From: Aquimarina atlantica
GTDB taxonomy: Bacteria > Bacteroidota > Bacteroidia > Flavobacteriales > Flavobacteriaceae
Reading direction: 5' to 3'
DNA: 37,500 bases
Assembly (NCBI RefSeq): GCF_000626715.1
Contig: NZ_AQRA01000018.1
Span: 1-37,500 of the forward strand
In this document: positions 25,990-35,406 of the stretch, piece after piece
Position numbering within the stretch: position 1 is the first letter of the stretch
How the letters are laid out: each line of letters starts with the position of its first letter
Translations under genes and position numbers: made by a program
Notes under the pieces: generated by a model
Told to the model about the DNA's origin: nothing
The model's database searches: none
Seen by the model: the letters and a program-made list of their open reading frames with translations, nothing else

Positions 25990-28764
25990 TTAAGAAGGGA
26001 AATCTTGTATATACTGATTAATTTCTTCAATGATTTTGGGGTAGGATTGATTTAATTCTGTAAAATATTCTTTGAGCAGGCTAAATTCTAACTTTTCTTT
26101 TGATGAATATTCTATTTTCTGGAGAATATCTGTTTCATTTTTTAAACCAATAGTTTTAAAACTAGATTTAAGTTTATGAGCAGCTTCTCGTGTTACATCC
26201 CAGTTTTTGTTTTCAATAGCCTGTTTTAGTTTTTGGTAATCTTTTGGGGTCTCATCAATGAATATCTGTAAAACTCCTAGGATGATTTCGGTGTCATTAT
26301 CAAAAGTCTTTTTTAGAAAAGACAGGTCACAGAATTTTTTAGTTTCTAAAGAAGTTGGCGTATCTGTGTTATTTGCACTAACAGGAATACTAGTGTTCTC
26401 TTGTACGTTTTTTGATAAGATACTTAGTAGTACTTCTTCAAGAGCTTGTTCGCTTAATGGTTTAGTAAGGTAAAAATTCATTCCTGATTCTATTGCTTTC
26501 TTTTTTGATTCTGGGAATACATCTGCCGAGCAAGCTATTATAGGTATTTTGTTAATCTTGTCGTCATCAGAATTTCTTATGATTTCTGTAGTTTCGGGGC
26601 CATCCATTACTGGCATATGCATATCCATAAGTATTAGATCATAGGTGAAGTTTTTAAGTTTTTCTAATGCAATCATTCCATTATCTGCTATATGAGCATC
26701 TATATGCCAATTAGAGAATAATTGTTTAATAAAAAACTGGTTCATTTTGTTATCTTCTACTACCAGTACTTTTACTCCGGATAGGTTATGGCTATTTTCA
26801 GACATGGTAGTGTGTTTCCTGTTTATTTCTGTAGATCTAAAATTGCTTTTGGCATATGTAATAGAGAAATCAAAAGTTGATCCAACTCCTGGTTTACTTT
26901 CGGCTTTAAGTACTCCTCCTTGTAGCTCGATAAGTTGTTTAGAGATTGAGAGACCAAGCCCTGTGCCCTCGATCTTATTTTTTCCTGGTTTATGTACCTG
27001 ATAAAAACTTTCGAAAATATTCTTAAGCTTATCTTCAGGGATACCAACTCCTGTGTCTTTTACAGAAAAATTAATAGTAATTCCTTTTGTGCTTGATTTT
27101 TCTGTTTTTACCTGTATCGTTATCTCACCGGTTTGGGTAAATTTTATTGCATTACCTATTAGATTGATTAGAATTTGATTTAATCTAAGTTGATCTCCAA
27201 TAATAAATTTAGGTACAGAAGGATCAATAAGCATTGTGTATTTTAAACCTTTTTCGTCTGCTTTTATTTTAAAACCACGTGAGATATTTGTAATTAGTTC
27301 TTTAAGACTAAAATCTGTATTGTGTAATGTGAGTTTTCCAGCTTCAATTTTAGAGAAATCAAGAATGTCGTTGATTAATATCAAAAGATTTTCGGCAGAA
27401 AACTGAATTCCATCTAAGTTTTTTTTATCTATATGAGGATTGCTAAAATCACTCTTTTGTAAAATACCGGTAAGCCCCAAAATAACATTAAGAGGAGTTC
27501 TTATTTCGTGACTCATATTAGACAAAAAAACGGTCTTTGCTTTCGCAGATTTTTCTGCGATAACCTTAGCTTCTCTAATTTCATTATCAATAATCTTTCG
27601 ATTGGTGATATCTCTAAAAAAACCATTGAAAAGATAATCATCTTTGGTTTCAATTGCAATAACAGTAAGCTCTATATATACGATAGAACCATTTTTCCTG
27701 TTTACAGAGGTTTCTACTCTTTTATTGATCAGTTCATCATCTCCGGTTTGTATATAGTTACTAAAGCTTCTTTTTAGTTCTTGTCTAAGTTTATACGGAA
27801 CTAATGAATAGATACTATGCCCAATCGTTTCTTCTCTTTTTAACTCTAGTATATTCTCTGCTTGCTTATTCCAATTTAATACAATTCCTTTGCTATTTAC
27901 TAAAACCACACCATCCATTGCTGTTTCTAATATGGTTGTATTTAAATGCTCACTATATTTTAGTTCTTCCTCTACTTTTTTTCTTTCTACAACTTCTTTG
28001 GTAAGTCTTTCGTTAATTTCTTCTAAACTATAAAGCTGTTTCTGCAGCATTTTATGCATTTGTTGTTTGCTAGGGAAATTGATCAGATCTTTAGCGAGAA
28101 TTTCTTCGGGAATTACATTTAGGATTGCGGTAAATGAGTCTAATAAATGATAAGATTGAAAATGTTTTTTATAAATAAGTAAATAGATATTGGTGATTGC
28201 ATTTATACCTAAACTATTTTTGATTTTAAGAAAAATCTGATTAGAAAAATCTAATAGATTTTTTCTCTCCTTGATCAGATCTATAGTTCGAAAATTATAT
28301 GGTGTATCCAGGTATTTTTTTATATAAATGATTTTAGAATCATTATAGCTGCCAATAAGTTCTGAAGATTTCTCTAATACTTTAGAGAGAAAAACTTTGC
28401 ATAAGATTAATTCTTGTTCTTTTAATGGGTCAAATATTAACTTAAAGGAAGTATGCTTGAATAAAGAGCTATATCGTTCTATAATTTGATTACGTACAAA
28501 TTGTTTGCTAGGTCGTCGTATTGCATTTTTTTCTGTAATATATTCTTCCAGAAATAAGTATAATTCTGGTAAAAATTCAACTTTTTTTACATAAGAAAAT
28601 TCTCTAAAAGCTTTTACTTTTATTTTTAGATTAGAAGTATTTTTAGATATATCAATTTCTTTCCAAAGAAAATCAATTAGATCAATAATTTCTTGCTCTT
28701 CTTGGCTTTTTTTCGGATTGGTTTTCTTGGCGGTCGTTATTCTTTTAAACCATTTTAAGATCAT
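25990..28764 (-). CDS. Hybrid sensor histidine kinase with PAS, receiver and Hpt domains
   Basis: A 924-residue multi-step phosphorelay protein with no transmembrane segment. Residues 1-245 form an unrecognised helical region. A short coiled coil (245-270) leads to a PAS domain (about 270-390), HisKA with phospho-acceptor His419 in SHEIRTPLN, and HATPase_c with N538 in LIGNAIKFT, DTGVGIP (570-576) and GTGLGLSI (600-607). The receiver domain (about 664-785) has the phospho-acceptor Asp714 in LMDMHMP and Lys768. An Hpt domain (about 815-920) carries His863 in AAHKLKSS. All phosphotransfer residues are intact, but there is no DNA-binding output, so a separate response regulator must receive the signal; none lies in this window. 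It starts 6 bases after a small membrane protein gene, surely one operon. Confidence 0.94.
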   Translation of the reverse strand: MILKWFKRITTAKKTNPKKSQEEQEIIDLIDFLWKEIDISKNTSNLKIKVKAFREFSYVKKVEFLPELYLFLEEYITEKNAIRRPSKQFVRNQIIERYSSLFKHTSFKLIFDPLKEQELILCKVFLSKVLEKSSELIGSYNDSKIIYIKKYLDTPYNFRTIDLIKERKNLLDFSNQIFLKIKNSLGINAITNIYLLIYKKHFQSYHLLDSFTAILNVIPEEILAKDLINFPSKQQMHKMLQKQLYSLEEINERLTKEVVERKKVEEELKYSEHLNTTILETAMDGVVLVNSKGIVLNWNKQAENILELKREETIGHSIYSLVPYKLRQELKRSFSNYIQTGDDELINKRVETSVNRKNGSIVYIELTVIAIETKDDYLFNGFFRDITNRKIIDNEIREAKVIAEKSAKAKTVFLSNMSHEIRTPLNVILGLTGILQKSDFSNPHIDKKNLDGIQFSAENLLILINDILDFSKIEAGKLTLHNTDFSLKELITNISRGFKIKADEKGLKYTMLIDPSVPKFIIGDQLRLNQILINLIGNAIKFTQTGEITIQVKTEKSSTKGITINFSVKDTGVGIPEDKLKNIFESFYQVHKPGKNKIEGTGLGLSISKQLIELQGGVLKAESKPGVGSTFDFSITYAKSNFRSTEINRKHTTMSENSHNLSGVKVLVVEDNKMNQFFIKQLFSNWHIDAHIADNGMIALEKLKNFTYDLILMDMHMPVMDGPETTEIIRNSDDDKINKIPIIACSADVFPESKKKAIESGMNFYLTKPLSEQALEEVLLSILSKNVQENTSIPVSANNTDTPTSLETKKFCDLSFLKKTFDNDTEIILGVLQIFIDETPKDYQKLKQAIENKNWDVTREAAHKLKSSFKTIGLKNETDILQKIEYSSKEKLEFSLLKEYFTELNQSYPKIIEEINQYIQDFPS

Positions 28765-28770
28765 CTAGGG

Positions 28771-29178
28771 TCATATTTTGCTGGCTTTATATATTTTATA
28801 AAAGCCTAATGCCGATAAACCCCATGTAAGAATTAGTGCGATAAACCAAATGTAGTTGCCAAAAGTATCTCCAAAAATATTCTTGAAAATATTATAATCA
28901 AAGATATGGGCTATTTGCATATGAAGATGTCCAAGAGCCATGACTACAAACCCCCAAGCAAGTAGTGTCATTCCTGATCCAAATTTTCCTCCTTTTAGCT
29001 TTGTGGCTGTAAGAAAACTAAATATAAGTGCAATAGCTAGAAATGGCATTTCTAAAAGACCAAAAATTTGTTCTGCTCCTAAACTGCCAGGACTAGAATG
29101 TGTACTGTGATCTTGTGCCAATAATCCCTGACTCATTAAAAGCGATACTGATATAAGCAAAAAATGTTTTTTTTTCAT
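28771..29178 (-). CDS. Small His-rich membrane protein of unknown function
   Basis: A 135-residue protein I do not recognise. It has a signal peptide ending LLAQ (residues 1-21), a histidine-bearing mature N-terminus (DHSTHSSP), and three hydrophobic segments at about 44-60, 69-86 and 107-127. Further histidines sit at the end of the second segment (GHLHMQIAH), which could bind a metal or haem. Its stop codon lies 6 bases before the start of the hybrid kinase gene. A sensory or accessory role for that kinase is possible and is inference only. Confidence 0.7.
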   Translation of the reverse strand: MKKKHFLLISVSLLMSQGLLAQDHSTHSSPGSLGAEQIFGLLEMPFLAIALIFSFLTATKLKGGKFGSGMTLLAWGFVVMALGHLHMQIAHIFDYNIFKNIFGDTFGNYIWFIALILTWGLSALGFYKIYKASKI

Positions 29179-29290
29179 ATCTATTCGGTTTTCTTAAAAG
29201 TAATGAAAAAATACCAATCCGCATTCTTTTTGATGGATTAAATACTGTTTTTAACGATGAAATACGCTGTTATGCAACTGTTAGAAATAA

Positions 29291-29319
29291 AAAAATCCTG
29301 CTTCAAAAGCAGGATTTTT
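29291..29319 (-). terminator. Terminator of the thrS-infC-rpmI-rplT cluster
   Basis: A perfect 13-bp stem, AAAAATCCTGCTT with AAGCAGGATTTTT around a 3-base loop, is followed on the minus strand by more T residues. It lies 32 bases beyond the rplT stop codon. Confidence 0.9.
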
Positions 29320-29351
29320 ATAAGTGAGATTGTATTGTTTTACTAAAAGAG

Positions 29352-29696
29352 TTACTTTACTTTTTCTACAATTGCTTGAAAAGCTTCTGGGTTGTTCATC
29401 GCTAAATCGGCAAGAACCTTACGGTTTAATTCGATATTATTAGCTTTTACTTTTCCCATAAATTGAGAGTAAGACATACCATGTAAACGGGCACCCGCAT
29501 TAATACGAGTAATCCATAATGCACGGAAAGTTCTCTTTTTCGCTTTACGGTCTCTATACGAATATTGCATCGCTTTATCAACCGCATTTTTTGCTACTGT
29601 CCAAACGTTTTTACGACGTCCGAAATAACCTTTTGCTTGCTTAAGAACCTTTTTTCTTCTAGCTCTTTTTGCAACAGAATTTACTGATCTTGGCAT
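29352..29696 (-). CDS. rplT: 50S ribosomal protein L20
   Basis: L20 is a primary 23S rRNA-binding protein needed early in large-subunit assembly. The 114-residue length is normal. The highly basic N-terminus (MPRSVNSVAKRARRKKVLKQ) and the conserved core (YSYRDRKAKKRTFRALWITR) identify it with confidence. It is the last gene of the thrS-infC-rpmI-rplT cluster. The 140-base gap after rpmI is long for this cluster and may hold a leader element; in several bacteria L20 represses its own operon by binding mRNA that mimics its rRNA site. Confidence 0.98.
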   Translation of the reverse strand: MPRSVNSVAKRARRKKVLKQAKGYFGRRKNVWTVAKNAVDKAMQYSYRDRKAKKRTFRALWITRINAGARLHGMSYSQFMGKVKANNIELNRKVLADLAMNNPEAFQAIVEKVK

Positions 29697-29836
29697 AATT
29701 TAAATTTTTTAGTAGTAGGCGGTCGATAACGACACTTGATCATTTAAAATTTATTTCTTAATTCGAAAATTAACAATCTAAAATTTTGTAGGCCTAACTC
29801 CTGGGTTTATACTAATTCTAACCTGATTAAAAAAAA

Positions 29837-30034
29837 TTACTTTAAACGTAATTGTTCTTTAATACTATTTTCATCGCTTTTGTGCACTAATGTTGCGTGC
29901 GTTAAAGCAAGCTTACGTTTTTTAGATTTTTTTGTCAAAATATGACTCTTAAAAGCGTGCTTTCTTTTGATTTTACCAGTACCGGTAAGCTTAAAACGCT
30001 TTTTTGCACTGGATTTTGTCTTCATTTTAGGCAT
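29837..30034 (-). CDS. rpmI: 50S ribosomal protein L35
   Basis: L35 is a small basic protein of the large ribosomal subunit. The 65-residue sequence starts MPKMKTKSSAKKRFKLTGTGKIKRK with the usual K-S-S-A-K-K-R-F core, and its length is normal. It lies between infC (61 bases upstream) and rplT in the standard order. Confidence 0.98.
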   Translation of the reverse strand: MPKMKTKSSAKKRFKLTGTGKIKRKHAFKSHILTKKSKKRKLALTHATLVHKSDENSIKEQLRLK

Positions 30035-30095
30035 TGTATCCTTGTTTTTATAATCTCACTTATTATCTTAATAACTCCTTATTATCGGAATTTTT

Positions 30096-30647
30096 TTATT
30101 TTTTGGGAGCGATAAACATAATCATTCGCTTACCTTCAAGTTTTGGCATTTGCTCTACTTTGCCATACTCTTCTAGTTCTTGCGCCAACCTAAGTAGTAG
30201 AATTTGACCTTGATCCTTGTATATGATTGAACGTCCTTTAAAAAAGACATAAGCCTTTAACTTGGCTCCTTCTGATAAAAACTTAATCGCATGCTTTTTC
30301 TTGAACTCATAATCATGCTCATCTGTATTAGGACCAAATCTAATTTCTTTAATAACAACCTTAGTGGCCTTTGATTTTAAGGCTTTGTCTCTTTTCTTCT
30401 GTTCATAAAGGAATTTTTTATAATCCATTATTTTACAAACAGGAGGCACTGCTTTAGGCGAAATTTCTACAAGATCAAGTTCTTGCTCTTCAGCAAGTTG
30501 TAGCGCTTTTTTGGTTGGGTAAACACCAACTTCTACGTTATCACCTACAAGACGCACTTCATCAACACGAATCTTATGATTGATTCTGTGTGCATCTTCT
30601 TTGATTACTCTTAGTGGTTTTTGAGACCTTCTTCTTCTTATTGCTAT
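30096..30647 (-). CDS. infC: Translation initiation factor IF-3, probable AUA start
   Basis: IF-3 binds the 30S subunit, blocks early subunit joining and checks the start codon. The frame contains the IF-3 N-domain motif EVRLVGDNVEVGVYP, the linker with VCKIMDYKKFLYEQ, and a C-domain with EIRFGPNTDEHDYEFKKKH. The first ATG/GTG-type codon in frame is a GTG at 30557, but the reading frame continues upstream through the conserved HRINHKIRVDE, so that start would cut into the N-domain. Before it come A-I-R-R-R-R-S-Q-K and an ATA codon at 30645-30647, one codon after an in-frame stop. From there the protein has 183 residues, the usual size. A rare start is also typical of infC elsewhere (AUU in E. 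coli). ThrS ends 34 bases upstream. Confidence 0.92.
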   Translation of the reverse strand: MAIRRRRSQKPLRVIKEDAHRINHKIRVDEVRLVGDNVEVGVYPTKKALQLAEEQELDLVEISPKAVPPVCKIMDYKKFLYEQKKRDKALKSKATKVVIKEIRFGPNTDEHDYEFKKKHAIKFLSEGAKLKAYVFFKGRSIIYKDQGQILLLRLAQELEEYGKVEQMPKLEGKRMIMFIAPKK

Positions 30648-30681
30648 GACTTAAAATTTTTAAATTAAACTTAATTTATCG

Positions 30682-32628
30682 TTATCCATTAAACGGTTTT
30701 AGCGTTTTGTTAATTTCTTCTTTTATTATTTTAGAAAACTCTTCAATTGATATAGCTCCTAAATCTTCACCACCATGTTTTCGAACCGATATGGTGTTGT
30801 CTCTCTCTTCCTGTTCCCCTACAATGATAATATAAGGAAATTTATTCATTTCTGCCTCTCTAATCTTTTTACCGATTGTTTCATTTCTATGATCAGCAAG
30901 GGCGCGAATTTCGTCATTTTCTAACAAATTTAAAACTTTTTCAGAGTATTTTTCATATTTCTCGCTGATAGAGAGTATAATAGCTTGCTCTGGCATTAGC
31001 CACAGAGGGAAATTACCTCCTGTATGTTCTAGCAAGATAGCAATAAATCTCTCCATACTACCAAAAGGAGCTCTATGAATCATTACTGGTCTGTGTAATT
31101 CATTATCACTGCCCTTATATGTAAGATCAAAACGCTCTGGGAGGTTATAATCTACTTGTATAGTTCCTAATTGCCAACTTCTTCCTAGTGCATCTTTTAC
31201 CATAAAATCGAGCTTAGGGCCATAAAAAGCAGCTTCTCCGCTTTCGATTATATAGTTTAATCCTTTATCTTTTGCAGCATTTATAATAGCATTTTCTGCT
31301 TTTTCCCAATTTTCGACATCTCCAATATATTTATCTGGTTTTTCTATGTCTCGTACAGATACTTGGGCTGTAAAGTTTTCAAAACCTAAAGATCCAAAAA
31401 CATATAAAACCAAATCAATTACTTTTTTAAACTCTTCGTCTAATTGATCAGGAGTACAAAAAATATGAGCATCATCCTGTGTAAAACCTCTTACACGAGT
31501 AAGTCCATGGAGTTCTCCACTTTGTTCATATCTGTATACAGTCCCAAACTCGGCATATCGTATAGGTAGATCTCGATATGACCATGGTTCACTATTATAT
31601 ATCTCACAGTGATGAGGACAATTCATTGGTTTTAGTAAGAATTCTTCACCTTCAGCTGGAGTATTGATAGGTTGAAAGCTATCTTCTCCGTATTTTGCAT
31701 AATGACCAGAAGTAACATATAATTCTTTTTGACCTATGTGTGGCGTAACTACCATTTCATAACCAGCTTTTTTCTGAGCTTTTTTCAGGAATTGCTCTAA
31801 GCGATCTCGTAAAGCTGCCCCTTTTGGGAGCCATAAAGGTAATCCTTGACCTACCCTTTGAGAAAAAGTAAAAAGACCGAGTTCTTTTCCTACTTTTCTG
31901 TGATCTCGTTTTTTTGCTTCTTCAAGTAATTCTAAATATTCTTTTAATTCTTTTTGCTTCGGAAAAGAGGTTCCGTATACTCTTGTTAGTTGTTTATTAT
32001 TCTCATCACCACGCCAATATGCTCCTGCAACACTCATAATTTTTACGGCTTTAATAAGCCCAGTGTTAGGGATATGCCCTCCTCGACATAAATCGGTAAA
32101 GGTGTCATGGTCACAAAATGTTATTGTGCCATCTTCTAGGTTCTCAATTAATTCGACTTTATACTCGTTGTTTTCTTCTTTATATTTAGCTAAAGCATCA
32201 GCTTTAGAAACAGATCTCATTTTAAAATCATGCTTTCCTCTTGCGATTTCAAGCATTTTATCTTCGATTGTTTTAAAATCTTTTTCAGAAATAACCTGAT
32301 CTCCTAGATCTACATCATAATAGAATCCATTATCTATAGCCGGACCAATAGATAGTTTAACTCCAGGGTATAATTCTTCAAGAGCTTGGGCAAGGACATG
32401 AGATGTAGAATGTCTAAATGCTATTTTACCTTCATCGTCTCTCCATGTAAATAAAACTAGGTTACCATCTGTGGTTAATTTTGTGGAGGTCTCAATAGTA
32501 GTTTCGTTAAATTTTGCAGAAATTACATTTCTGGCAAAACCTTCACTAATATCTTTTGCAACATCCATAGCAGTAACTTCGCTATTGTACTCTCTAATCG
32601 AACCGTCTGGTAACGTAATCTTGATCAT
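30682..32628 (-). CDS. thrS: Threonyl-tRNA synthetase
   Basis: Charges tRNA-Thr and edits mischarged serine. From the ATG at 32628 it has 648 residues, the usual length. Order: TGS domain (1-60), editing domain with His73/His77 (HSTSH) and CRGGH (181-185), class II catalytic core with the zinc ligand Cys337 in MNCPHHCEIY, motif 2 region (FGTVYRYEQSGELHGLTRVR), motif 3 (HRAPFGSMERF), and a C-terminal anticodon-binding domain. The open frame extends to 32766, but those 46 codons are AT-rich, not conserved in type, and span the candidate promoter at 32649-32679, so 32628 is the better start. It leads the cluster with infC, rpmI and rplT, divergent from the rRNA operon. Confidence 0.98.
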   Translation of the reverse strand: MIKITLPDGSIREYNSEVTAMDVAKDISEGFARNVISAKFNETTIETSTKLTTDGNLVLFTWRDDEGKIAFRHSTSHVLAQALEELYPGVKLSIGPAIDNGFYYDVDLGDQVISEKDFKTIEDKMLEIARGKHDFKMRSVSKADALAKYKEENNEYKVELIENLEDGTITFCDHDTFTDLCRGGHIPNTGLIKAVKIMSVAGAYWRGDENNKQLTRVYGTSFPKQKELKEYLELLEEAKKRDHRKVGKELGLFTFSQRVGQGLPLWLPKGAALRDRLEQFLKKAQKKAGYEMVVTPHIGQKELYVTSGHYAKYGEDSFQPINTPAEGEEFLLKPMNCPHHCEIYNSEPWSYRDLPIRYAEFGTVYRYEQSGELHGLTRVRGFTQDDAHIFCTPDQLDEEFKKVIDLVLYVFGSLGFENFTAQVSVRDIEKPDKYIGDVENWEKAENAIINAAKDKGLNYIIESGEAAFYGPKLDFMVKDALGRSWQLGTIQVDYNLPERFDLTYKGSDNELHRPVMIHRAPFGSMERFIAILLEHTGGNFPLWLMPEQAIILSISEKYEKYSEKVLNLLENDEIRALADHRNETIGKKIREAEMNKFPYIIIVGEQEERDNTISVRKHGGEDLGAISIEEFSKIIKEEINKTLKPFNG

Positions 32629-32648
32629 CTTTTTTCTAATTAAAGGGG

Positions 32649-32679
32649 CAAAGATAATACGATAATAAAACCCATACAA
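32649..32679 (-). promoter_or_regulatory. Candidate promoter of thrS
   Basis: On the minus strand TTG (32677-32679) and TATCTTTG (32649-32656, matching TAnnTTTG) are separated by 20 bases, which fits the Bacteroidota -33/-7 pattern. The implied start point gives a leader of about 14 bases before the ATG at 32628. Confidence 0.52.
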
Positions 32680-32912
32680 TATATATAAGGTATAATTTAG
32701 TAGATCAATATTATAGTATAGGGATAAAGTAGGGTATTGTTGATTTTTATTCTGTTTCAGAGACAATTAAAAAGTATGTTTTTTTTATGTTGTGATACTT
32801 TTTGGGGTGGTTTGTATTAGGAGTTGTGTTGTTGTTTATTGTTTTTATTTATGTGTAAAGTTTATGATATCAGATTGTTAAAAAAAAGTTTCAAAATAGT
32901 TGCTAAATTTTG

Positions 32913-32942
32913 TTGTTAGAAAGAAAAAGGGTTGTATGTTTG
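32913..32942 (+). promoter_or_regulatory. rRNA operon promoter 1
   Basis: TTG (32913-32915), 19 bases, then TATGTTTG (32935-32942, TAnnTTTG). The element is preceded by AAAAAGGGTTG, shared with the other two promoters, and followed by CACCCGCAAAACGGG. Confidence 0.8.
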
Positions 32943-33041
32943 CACCCGCAAAACGGGATGCTGTTTTGAGAGTTCATTGAGAGTTGATTTTTTTTGATTT
33001 TTGTTTAGGGAAAGATTTAAAAAAACTTTGTATAAAAATTC

Positions 33042-33071
33042 TTGTCAGAATAAAAAAGGGTTGTATGTTTG
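33042..33071 (+). promoter_or_regulatory. rRNA operon promoter 2
   Basis: TTG (33042-33044), 19 bases, then TATGTTTG (33064-33071). Promoters 1 and 2 share about 65 bases from AAGGGTTGTATGTTTG to beyond ATTGAG, so they look like a tandem duplication with a 129-base period. Confidence 0.8.
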
Positions 33072-33157
33072 CGCCCTCAAAACGGGGTTTTGTTTTGTGT
33101 GTTGATTGAGGTTTTATTTAGTTTTAATTTTTTCTAAAAAATAAATTAAAAAAAGCT

Positions 33158-33186
33158 TTGTAGAAATAAAAAGGGTTGTATATTTG
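33158..33186 (+). promoter_or_regulatory. rRNA operon promoter 3
   Basis: TTG (33158-33160), 18 bases, then TATATTTG (33179-33186), again after AAAAAGGGTTG and before CACCCGC. Similarity to promoters 1 and 2 stops soon after the start point. It lies 275 bases before mature 16S. Confidence 0.78.
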
Positions 33187-33329
33187 CACCCGCTTAGCAA
33201 AACAAAGCATAGTTCATAAAAATAAGTAGTAATGGTTTAGGATGTTTTAGGTAACATTTTTGAGGTTCGATTCCTTGATTTACGATCTATAATTGATAGC
33301 GATGAAGATTGCTTTATTGATTACAAAAG

Positions 33330-33348
33330 TTCATAGACATATTGATTG
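33330..33348 (+). promoter_or_regulatory. boxA-like leader repeat before 16S
   Basis: GTTCATAGACATATTGATT here matches GTTCATTGACATATTGATT at 35581-35599 before 23S; a shorter copy (AGACATATTGAGAT) is at 33401-33414. Its place before each large rRNA and the TTCATTGACA core suggest a boxA/Nus antitermination site. Inferred from position and repetition. Confidence 0.5.
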
Positions 33349-33460
33349 ACAGCGCGTATTGAGTTATTTTATAATAGCTTATACAAAGAATAAAGACTAG
33401 AGACATATTGAGATACGATTATAATTCCGTTGTATTGTTTTGAAACATATTTAAAGACAA

Positions 33461-34983
<1,523 letters not shown>

Positions 34984-34991
34984 TAGAGTTT

Positions 34992-35044
34992 TCCTATTTT
35001 ATATAGGAGACAAATAAATGATACGATGGAATGTATCTTATTTG
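34992..35044 (+). other. Hairpins just after 16S, possible processing structure
   Basis: TCCTAT/ATAGGA form a small hairpin (34992-35008). CAAATAA-GATAC pairs with GTATC-TTATTTG (35011-35044) with a 2-base bulge. Such stems beside mature rRNA ends are often maturation signals; function is inferred. Confidence 0.4.
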
Positions 35045-35151
35045 TTTTTAGTCTTTATGCTGTTAATTAATTATTTAGTTGTTAGTTACTGGTTGTTATT
35101 TTTTTTTGTTTCAACGATCAACAATTAACCATCAACAGACAACTATGAAGA

Positions 35152-35225
35152 AGTCTCATAGCTCAGCTGGTTAGAGCGCTACACTGATAATGTAGAGGTC
35201 GGCAGTTCGAGTCTGCCTGAGACTA
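35152..35225 (+). tRNA. tRNA-Ile (GAT anticodon)
   Basis: A 74-base cloverleaf folds well: acceptor AGTCTCA with TGAGACT, D-arm GCTCAGCTGGTTAGAGC, anticodon stem CTACA/TGTAG with loop CTGATAA (anticodon GAT), and T-arm with GTTCGAGTC. Discriminator base is A; CCA is not encoded. It lies in the 16S-23S spacer, as in most bacteria. Its last 17 bases are copied again at 35297-35316. Confidence 0.97.
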
Positions 35226-35316
35226 CAAAGTCGAAAGACAGACGAGAAGCGTTGCATTGAGCATCGTCGAAATGTTTATCCTGAGTTTATCGAAGGGAGT
35301 CTGCCTGAGACTACAA
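35209..35316 (+). repeat. Direct repeat of the tRNA-Ile 3' end bracketing a short insert
   Basis: GAGTCTGCCTGAGACTACAA occurs at 35209-35228 (end of tRNA-Ile) and again, identical over 20 bases, at 35297-35316. The 68 bases between contain ATCGTCGAAATG and CCTGAGTTTATCGAAGG, which resemble widespread intergenic repeat (REP-like) sequences. Only the 3' half of the acceptor and T-arm is copied, so the second copy is not a tRNA. Confidence 0.8.
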
Positions 35317-35406
35317 GTATGATGTTCATATATAATATTGAAAAGGAAATTTTAGAAGTTGTGTTACTGTCAACTATAAACTGGCAACTGCCAACTTATA
35401 AAAGAC

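Larger units (their letters stand above)
32680..33460. other. Divergent control region and rRNA leader
   Basis: This stretch lies between thrS (minus) and 16S rRNA (plus). It holds an AT-rich zone (to about 32900), three rRNA promoters (32913-33186) and the 16S leader with two GACATATTGA repeats. I see no protein-coding gene in it. Confidence 0.75.

Noticed and set aside
32629..32766. 46-codon N-terminal extension of thrS
   Set aside because: AT-rich, unlike any ThrRS N-terminus, and it covers the likely thrS promoter; the TGS domain begins right at the ATG at 32628.
33264..33280. GAGGTTCGATTCCTTG in the 16S leader, resembling a tRNA T-arm
   Set aside because: Stem needs two wobble pairs and no acceptor, D-arm or anticodon arm can be placed around it; probably chance.
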